A model generated the notes under the pieces. It did not search any database. It was given only the letters and a program-made list of their open reading frames with translations, and was not told the origin of the DNA. From JACMNW01 sp031413495 (lineage in GTDB: Bacteria; Pseudomonadota; Alphaproteobacteria; Rhodobacterales; Rhodobacteraceae), in the NCBI GenBank assembly GCA_031413495.1, contig JANOFE010000059.1:1-8756 (forward strand): a DNA stretch of 8,756 nt, in the 5' to 3' direction. Shown in pieces: positions 5,416-8,756 of this stretch (positions are counted from its first letter, which is position 1; each line of letters starts with the position of its first letter). A program made the position numbers and the translations under genes.

Positions 5416-6303
5416 ATGACCCGCATGACAGCCAAGGATTTCGCGCCAGAGCTGCTGGAACTTTACGATTTCTACGCCCATGGCCGGATCACCAAGCGTG
5501 AATTTCTGGACCGCGCGGGCAAGTTTGCCGTCGGCGGCCTGACGGCGGTCGCCATTCTGGGGATGATGAGCCCCGATTATGCAATGGCCGAACAGGTGTC
5601 TTTCAATGACCCGGAAATACTAGGTGAATATGTGACGTATCCCAGCCCGAACGGCCATGGCGAAGTGCGCGCCTACCGGGTGCAGCCGTTGGCAGCCACA
5701 GGTCCCCTTCCCGCCGTGGTTGTGGTGCATGAAAATCGCGGCCTGAACCCCTATATCGAGGATGTAACGCGGCGATTGGCAAAAGCTGGTTTTTTGGCTT
5801 TCGCGCCGGACGGACTGACATCCGTCGGCGGCTATCCCGGCAATGATGAAAAGGGACGCGAGCTGCAATCAACGGTCGATGGCACCAAGTTGATGAATGA
5901 TTTCTTTGCCGCAGTAGAGTTTTTGATGACCGATCCCGGGTCAACAGGCCGCGTTGGCATCACCGGGTTCTGCTATGGTGGTGGCGTTGCCAACGCCGCC
6001 GCTGTGGCCTACCCCGAGCTGGGCGCGGCAGTGCCATTTTATGGTCGGCAGGCCGATGCCGCCGATGTGCCAAAGATCAAATCGCCGCTGCTGATCCATT
6101 ATGGCGAGTTGGACACCCGCGTGAATGAAGGCTGGCCCGCTTTCGAGGCAGCCCTGAAGGCGGCAGGAACCCGCTATGAAGCGTTCATCTATGCAGGCGC
6201 AAACCACGGCTTCCACAATGACAGCACCCCCCGCTATGACGAGGCGGCGGCAGAGCTCGCCTGGGAAAGGACCGTGGCGTTTTTTAAGGCAAATTTGGTT
6301 TAG
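5416..6303 (+). CDS. Exported dienelactone hydrolase family protein (YghX-like)
   Basis: Encodes 295 aa, an alpha/beta hydrolase. The dienelactone-hydrolase triad is present: Cys186 in GFCYGGG, Asp233 in GELDTR and His264 in ANHGFH. HENRGLNPYIEDVTRRLA at 105-122 supplies the conserved Glu106. The N-terminus (MTRMTAKDFAPELLELYDFYAHG, then TKREFLDRAGKFAVGG and a hydrophobic stretch to about residue 58) is the long leader of YghX-type DLH proteins. It resembles a Tat signal but has Lys-Arg (27-28) where Tat signals usually have Arg-Arg, so export is likely but not certain. The substrate is unknown; family enzymes act on lactones and esters. AGGAG precedes the ATG. It is monocistronic by spacing: dodecin follows after 154 bases. 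Confidence 0.9.
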   Translation: MTRMTAKDFAPELLELYDFYAHGRITKREFLDRAGKFAVGGLTAVAILGMMSPDYAMAEQVSFNDPEILGEYVTYPSPNGHGEVRAYRVQPLAATGPLPAVVVVHENRGLNPYIEDVTRRLAKAGFLAFAPDGLTSVGGYPGNDEKGRELQSTVDGTKLMNDFFAAVEFLMTDPGSTGRVGITGFCYGGGVANAAAVAYPELGAAVPFYGRQADAADVPKIKSPLLIHYGELDTRVNEGWPAFEAALKAAGTRYEAFIYAGANHGFHNDSTPRYDEAAAELAWERTVAFFKANLV

Positions 6304-6337
6304 GTCCGACTTTGCCCCGCTGTTGATTGATCTGACG

Positions 6338-6363
6338 GCAGGGGCATTGCCTTTCGCCCCTGC
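6338..6363 (+). terminator. Stem-loop downstream of the DLH gene
   Basis: GCAGGGGC (6338-6345) and GCCCCTGC (6356-6363) form a perfect 8-bp stem with a 10-base loop. It starts 35 bases after the stop. The T-run (ATTTTT, 6376-6381) is 12 bases away, so it is either a weak terminator or a 3'-end stabiliser. Confidence 0.45.
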
Positions 6364-6457
6364 AACATACTCACAATTTTTCCCCGTTCGGACCCTTCAT
6401 TTCCTGCTAGTCTTTCAAGATGAGGCGCCGCACCAAATGCAATCAAGGAGAGACACT

Positions 6458-6661
6458 ATGACCATAGCCCGCGTGACCGAACTGTCGTCAACCTCGAACA
6501 AAAGCTTTCAGGATGCCGTGGAAAAGGGCGTAAAACGCGCCTCCAAAACCCTGCGCAATGTAACCGGCGCTTGGGTAAAAGAGCATAAGGTCGCCGTTTC
6601 TGACGGCAAAATCACCAGCTATCAGGTCAATATGATGGTGACGTTTGTGCTGGAAGACTAA
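6458..6661 (+). CDS. Dodecin family flavin-binding protein
   Basis: Encodes 67 aa, typical of dodecins, which assemble into hollow dodecamers that store or buffer flavins (FMN, riboflavin or lumichrome) in the cytoplasm. The start MTIARVTELSSTSNKSFQDA and the ending ITSYQVNMMVTFVLED are strongly family-like. Trp39 (GAWVKEH) corresponds to the tryptophan that stacks on the flavin ring; Gln56 (SYQVN) corresponds to the glutamine that contacts it. The ATG at 6458 follows AAGGAG at 6444-6449. The longer in-frame reading to 6176 overlaps the DLH gene and is spurious. It is probably transcribed alone. Confidence 0.95.
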   Translation: MTIARVTELSSTSNKSFQDAVEKGVKRASKTLRNVTGAWVKEHKVAVSDGKITSYQVNMMVTFVLED

Positions 6662-6673
6662 GGCAAAAGAGGT

Positions 6674-6696
6674 CCGGCAATCGCGACACTTGCCGG
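6674..6696 (+). terminator. Stem-loop downstream of dodecin
   Basis: CCGGCAA (6674-6680) and TTGCCGG (6690-6696) form a perfect 7-bp stem with a 9-base loop, 12 bases after the dodecin stop. No T-run follows, so its use as an intrinsic terminator is uncertain. The remaining gap to the tRNA (6697-6815) shows no gene. Confidence 0.4.
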
Positions 6697-6815
6697 GGCA
6701 ACAATCTGGGATGAGACTATCTGAAATCCGCCAAGTAGCCCAGATAGACCCATCCGCTTTTCACCATTTATCCCTGATTTTCATGTCTAAAAACCTTGTA
6801 AGCTTTTGATTATAT

Positions 6816-6892
6816 TGGCGGACCCAGAAGGATTCGAACCCTCGACCTGCCGATTAGAAGTCGGCTGCTCTATCCAGCTGAGCTATGGATCC
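6816..6892 (-). tRNA. tRNA-Arg (anticodon UCU)
   Basis: A 77-base tRNA including an encoded CCA (plus-strand TGG at 6816-6818). The acceptor stem is GGATCCA with TGGGTCC (one T-G pair), the D-arm contains AGCTCAGCTGGATAGAGC, the anticodon stem is GCCGA/TCGGC with loop CTTCTAA, and the T-loop is GGTTCGAATCC. The anticodon TCT (plus-strand AGA at 6856-6858) reads AGA and AGG codons. A possible promoter lies just upstream: TTGGCA (6932-6927) and an extended -10 TGGTATGCC ending at 6902. No integrase or attachment-site duplication is seen beside it. Confidence 0.97.
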
Positions 6893-7028
6893 CACAGGTT
6901 TGGCATACCACCGTCAATCCAACAGGTGCCAACCCTACGCCGAGACGGGATAATGCGCATTGGCTGATTATTCAAGGACGCATCCGCTCGGAGGGAGTTA
7001 TCAGACTGTGTTTGCACTGAACGGTGCC

Positions 7029-7316
7029 TTAGCAGTTGATCCGCCCGCGCATTTCGCCAGAATCGCCTTGCAGGGTGGCTTCGACCAGATCACAGCCGGT
7101 CAATTCCGGGATCAGCTCGATCATGTCTTTCCGAATACCTTGATGCTCACCGCGTCTGGCATAGCCGAGGCGGATGATTTCAAACGTCTTTTCCTTTTTA
7201 AAAACAACGTATTGGCGGCCGTTTCGGGTGGCCTCTATGCGGTCCGCCCCCATCATCAACGGGGTGGGTTGCGCACCGCATGCGGCGAGGAAGATCAGGG
7301 GGATGAGGCGTTTCAT
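7029..7316 (-). CDS. Small lipoprotein of unknown function
   Basis: Encodes 95 aa. The N-terminus MKRLIPLIFLAACGAQP is a lipoprotein signal peptide with lipobox LAAC, so Cys13 would be lipidated. The mature part has no recognised domain. It holds a conserved-looking core (RIEATRNGRQYVVFKKEKTF, then EIIRLGYARRGEH) and two further cysteines, in TGCDLVEATLQGD and at the C-terminus (RINC), which could form a disulfide in the periplasm. No strong ribosome site precedes the ATG. A candidate promoter is at 7371-7344. I do not recognise a function. Confidence 0.75.
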   Translation of the reverse strand: MKRLIPLIFLAACGAQPTPLMMGADRIEATRNGRQYVVFKKEKTFEIIRLGYARRGEHQGIRKDMIELIPELTGCDLVEATLQGDSGEMRGRINC

Positions 7317-7343
7317 TTGGGCAGATTGGTGGGGTTTCGTTAA

Positions 7344-7371
7344 AGTTTAGTTAACAACTGCCGTGCTGCAA
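7344..7371 (-). promoter_or_regulatory. Candidate promoter of the lipoprotein gene
   Basis: The minus strand has TTGCAG (7371-7366) and TAAACT (7349-7344) separated by 16 bases, about 28 bases before the lipoprotein ATG. Directly upstream lies the 11-base tandem repeat at 7372-7400. Confidence 0.4.
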
Positions 7372-7400
7372 TCCGTGCTTTATCTGTGCTTTATCCGTGC
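7372..7400. repeat. 11-base tandem repeat upstream of the lipoprotein promoter
   Basis: TCCGTGCTTTA (7372-7382) is followed at once by TCTGTGCTTTA (7383-7393) and a partial TCCGTGC (7394-7400): 2.6 units with one mismatch. The period is about one helical turn. The repeat abuts the candidate -35 of the divergent lipoprotein gene, so it could bind a regulator; it could also be slippage. Confidence 0.55.
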
Positions 7401-7437
7401 ATACGCGGGTGCTGCAGGTTTGGCGGGCAGGATGGGG

Positions 7438-7496
7438 TTGAAAAACGTACAAATCTGACATATTGTAATAAATGTAACAATCGTACAAATTGGACA
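7438..7496 (+). promoter_or_regulatory. Promoter and operator region of the toxin-antitoxin pair
   Basis: TTGAAA (7438-7443) and TATTGT (7461-7466) are 17 bases apart, a good sigma70-type pair. CGTACAAATCTGACA (7446-7460) is repeated as CGTACAAATTGGACA (7482-7496), matching at 13 of 15 bases and 36 bases apart. Between them ATTGTAATAAATGTAACAAT (7462-7481) has inverted ATTGT/ACAAT ends. This AT-rich stretch overlaps and follows the -10, as expected for autorepression by a Phd-type antitoxin. Confidence 0.55.
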
Positions 7497-7503
7497 AAAC
7501 ACC

Positions 7504-7779
7504 ATGATTGCTCAATCGGTTTCTGAAACCCGTGAAAATCTGTCGGACTTGCTGAGCAAAGTGCAACATGCCGGGGAACGTATACTGATCCATCGGCATG
7601 GCAAACCTGTCGCGGTGATCGTTTCTTCTGACGAGCACGCGTTTCTGGAAGATTGCGAGAATCTTTACTGGGCCCCAATCGCCGAAGCGGCATATCAAGA
7701 CTATCTCAAAAATCCCGGTGCCGCTCGCACGATTGAAGAGATCATGGCCGACGACGCGGATGTGAAAGCGGCTGAATGA
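7504..7779 (+). CDS. Type II antitoxin, Phd/YefM family
   Basis: Encodes 91 aa. The N-terminal half (MIAQSVSETRENLSDLLSKV, then GERILIHRHGKPVAVIVSSDEHAFLED) is the Phd/YefM DNA-binding fold. The acidic C-terminal part (about residues 55-91, with TIEEIMADDADVK) should wrap the toxin. The stop overlaps the toxin ATG by four bases (ATGA, 7776-7779). No clear ribosome site precedes the ATG. It should neutralise the downstream toxin and repress its own promoter through the repeats at 7446-7496. The family call is secure. Confidence 0.93.
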   Translation: MIAQSVSETRENLSDLLSKVQHAGERILIHRHGKPVAVIVSSDEHAFLEDCENLYWAPIAEAAYQDYLKNPGAARTIEEIMADDADVKAAE

Positions 7780-8039
7780 CGCGCTACACGGTTCGGGTAG
7801 ATACGGCTGCTGAAAAGCAACTTGCCGCCGTGCGCGACCGTATCCTGAAGACCCGATTGACGCTGGCCATTGCCCGGCTTGGCGACGATCCGCGCCCACC
7901 CGGCGTCAAGAAAATGGCCGGGACAGACGAGTTCTGGCGCATTCGCGTTGGGGATTGGCGGATCATATATCGCGTCGAGGATGTGCAGTTGCTGGTGTTG
8001 GTGATCAAGATGGCATCAAGGGGTGGCGTATATCGGTAA
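7776..8039 (+). CDS. Type II toxin, RelE/ParE superfamily
   Basis: Encodes 87 aa, the usual size. The pattern VKKMAGTDEFWRIRVGDWRIIY followed by LLVLVIKMASRGGVYR is typical: a basic beta-sheet core with WRIRVGDWRIIYRV and a C-terminal R-x-x-x-Y-R. RelE members cleave mRNA in the ribosome, ParE members poison gyrase; the sequence alone does not separate them, though the RVGDWRIIY core and Phd-type partner fit the RelE branch. The common GHR motif before the last strand reads ASR here, so the usual His is Ser. It is translationally coupled to the antitoxin by the ATGA overlap. Confidence 0.92.
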   Translation: MTRYTVRVDTAAEKQLAAVRDRILKTRLTLAIARLGDDPRPPGVKKMAGTDEFWRIRVGDWRIIYRVEDVQLLVLVIKMASRGGVYR

Positions 8040-8040
8040 G

Positions 8041-8092
8041 ATGGGGCGTGCCTGTTCGGGGGGGAGGAGAGCCGGGGCAGGCCCTGACCTAC
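8041..8092 (-). repeat. REP-like unit, copy 2 (degenerate)
   Basis: On the minus strand GTAGGTCAGGGC-CT-GCCCCGGC (8092-8071) matches the first hairpin of the other copies, including the GTAG foot. A reduced second hairpin, AGGCACGCCCC, follows at 8053-8043. It is the opposite orientation to copies 1 and 3 and sits directly behind the toxin gene. Confidence 0.5.
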
Positions 8093-8155
8093 AGGCGAAG
8101 GGAACCATTGTTGGTGTCTCGCGTTAACCTCCCGAAACCCCACGGAGAGACCGCA

Positions 8156-8296
8156 ATGAAATACCTGACCCTTTTGCCGCTGCTGGCGCTGATGATCCTG
8201 TCCGCCTGCGAAACCGTTCAAGGGGCGGGACGTGATATTGAAACCGTGGGTGAGGTGATCACCGAGGAATCGCAAGACGTGCAAGCCGGGAATTGA
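8156..8296 (+). CDS. Entericidin-like small lipoprotein (EcnA/B family)
   Basis: Encodes 46 aa. The signal peptide MKYLTLLPLLALMILSAC ends in lipobox LSAC (Cys18). The mature peptide ETVQGAGRDIETVGEVITEE matches the entericidin pattern (N-x-x-x-G-x-G-x-D-[I/V]-x-x-x-G-x-x-I). Entericidin A and B are small cell-envelope lipoproteins described as an antidote/toxin pair; in alphaproteobacteria they are often single. GGAGA lies 8 bases before the ATG. A second tiny lipoprotein gene follows after 28 bases, probably in the same transcript. Confidence 0.85.
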   Translation: MKYLTLLPLLALMILSACETVQGAGRDIETVGEVITEESQDVQAGN

Positions 8297-8324
8297 TCCG
8301 AATCTCCAACCGAAAGGCAACGCT

Positions 8325-8471
8325 ATGCAAAAGATGATTCTGGCCGTTTTGGCTTTGGTAACGGCGGCGGCGGCCATCTCCGGCTGCGCACCCCTGCTGA
8401 TCGGCGGCGGTGCGGCTGTGGTCGCCGATGAAGCGATCGAGCAGGATCAGGGCGGCGACGGGTTGTTCTGA
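8325..8471 (+). CDS. Tiny lipoprotein with glycine-rich segment
   Basis: Encodes 48 aa. MQKMILAVLALVTAAAAISG then Cys21 is a clear lipoprotein signal with lipobox ISGC. The mature peptide CAPLLIGGGAAVVADEAIEQ contains GGGAAVVAD, a short glycine-zipper-like membrane-interacting stretch, and ends in an acidic tail DQGGDGLF. GAAAGG is about 8 bases upstream of the ATG. It starts 28 bases after the entericidin stop and is followed by the terminator at 8593-8632. The function is unknown; pairing with an entericidin suggests an envelope stress role, which is inference only. Confidence 0.7.
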   Translation: MQKMILAVLALVTAAAAISGCAPLLIGGGAAVVADEAIEQDQGGDGLF

Positions 8472-8592
8472 TATTGAATTCGGCCGCGTATCGCGCCGGA
8501 TACCCCTTCGCGCCTGACTCATTCATCATTTGAGGAAATGGTCAGCCCGCCGGGGGCAGAGTGCGGGTTTGCATTGCCTGTAACCCCACGCA

Positions 8593-8632
8593 GCATAGGG
8601 TGCGCATTTCGGTGCGCACCCTGTGTGGTTTT
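8593..8632 (+). terminator. Strong intrinsic terminator after the lipoprotein pair
   Basis: GCATAGGGTGCGCA (8593-8606) pairs with TGCGCACCCTGTGT (8613-8626) around the TTTCGG loop: 14 bp including two G-T wobbles. TTTT follows at 8629-8632. The core GGTGCGCA-TTTCGG-TGCGCACC may also be a repeated intergenic palindrome. The 120 bases before it, after the lipoprotein stop, show no gene. Confidence 0.65.
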
Positions 8633-8670
8633 GGCTTGGGCGAAAAGTGCCACGCGAATAGGAAGTGACC

Positions 8671-8720
8671 GTAGGTCGGGGCGGGCCCCGACCTTTGCGC
8701 AGAGTAGGGGCACGCCCCGA
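8671..8720 (+). repeat. REP-like unit, copy 3
   Basis: Foot GTAG (8671-8674) with AGGTCGGGGC-GG-GCCCCGACCT (8673-8694) forms a perfect 10-bp stem. After 12 bases a second foot GTAG (8704-8707) leads into GGGGC-AC-GCCCC (8707-8718). The layout is the same as copy 1 at 1171-1236, with the shared string AGAGTAGGGGC. The last 36 bases of the window show nothing further. Confidence 0.65.
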
Positions 8721-8756
8721 CCGACTTTCCCCGCCACAGAACAAACTCAAACAAGG

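Noticed and set aside
6816..6892. tRNA-Arg as an integration site for a mobile element
   Set aside because: No integrase gene and no repeat of the tRNA 3' end was seen on either side within the window.
1..8756. CRISPR array or a complete insertion sequence
   Set aside because: No regularly spaced direct repeats with unique spacers and no intact transposase with terminal inverted repeats were found.

Overview
The window looks like a chromosomal segment of an alphaproteobacterium, most likely a Rhodobacteraceae (Roseobacter-group) member. The reasons are a GC-rich core, the order nrdR then ribD with a 4-base overlap, a flavin-dependent thymidylate synthase of about 300 residues, small entericidin-type lipoproteins, and short GC-rich intergenic palindromes. 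The genus cannot be fixed from this sequence.

Layout. (1) Positions 1-1250 are a decayed, rearranged accessory stretch. The interior of a DmpA-type (P1 family) peptidase gene breaks off near 628. It abuts, tail to tail, the first ~22 codons of a Phd/YefM/StbD-like antitoxin on the minus strand, with its promoter/operator. Next come about 330 bases of non-coding palindromes. Then comes the C-terminal remnant of a REP-associated tyrosine transposase (RAYT), carrying an in-frame TAG, and REP-like hairpins headed by GGAG or GTAG. (2) Positions 1251-2087 hold an AT-rich minus-strand gene for a HEPN-type protein with an Rx4H motif. It starts 15 bases after the thyX stop and looks acquired. (3) Positions 2103-6661 are housekeeping or metabolic: thyX (-), a VOC/glyoxalase I gene (+), ribD (-), nrdR (-), an exported dienelactone-hydrolase-family gene (+) and dodecin (+). 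(4) Positions 6662-8756 hold tRNA-Arg(UCU) (-), a small lipoprotein (-), a Phd/RelE-ParE toxin-antitoxin pair (+), an entericidin-like lipoprotein (+), a second tiny lipoprotein of 48 aa (+), a strong terminator, and two more REP-like units.

How it fits together. nrdR-ribD form a translationally coupled operon: an ATP/dATP-sensing repressor of ribonucleotide reductase genes and a riboflavin-pathway enzyme. ThyX (FAD-dependent) and dodecin (flavin-binding) are also linked to flavin or nucleotide metabolism, so the core has a loose flavin and deoxynucleotide theme. The accessory parts are a RAYT relic with three REP-like units, one intact and one broken toxin-antitoxin antitoxin locus, and a solitary HEPN gene. 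No CRISPR array, integrase, complete insertion sequence or multi-gene defence operon is visible. The items most worth a second look are the HEPN gene placed behind thyX and the RAYT relic with its apparent cognate REP-like elements.
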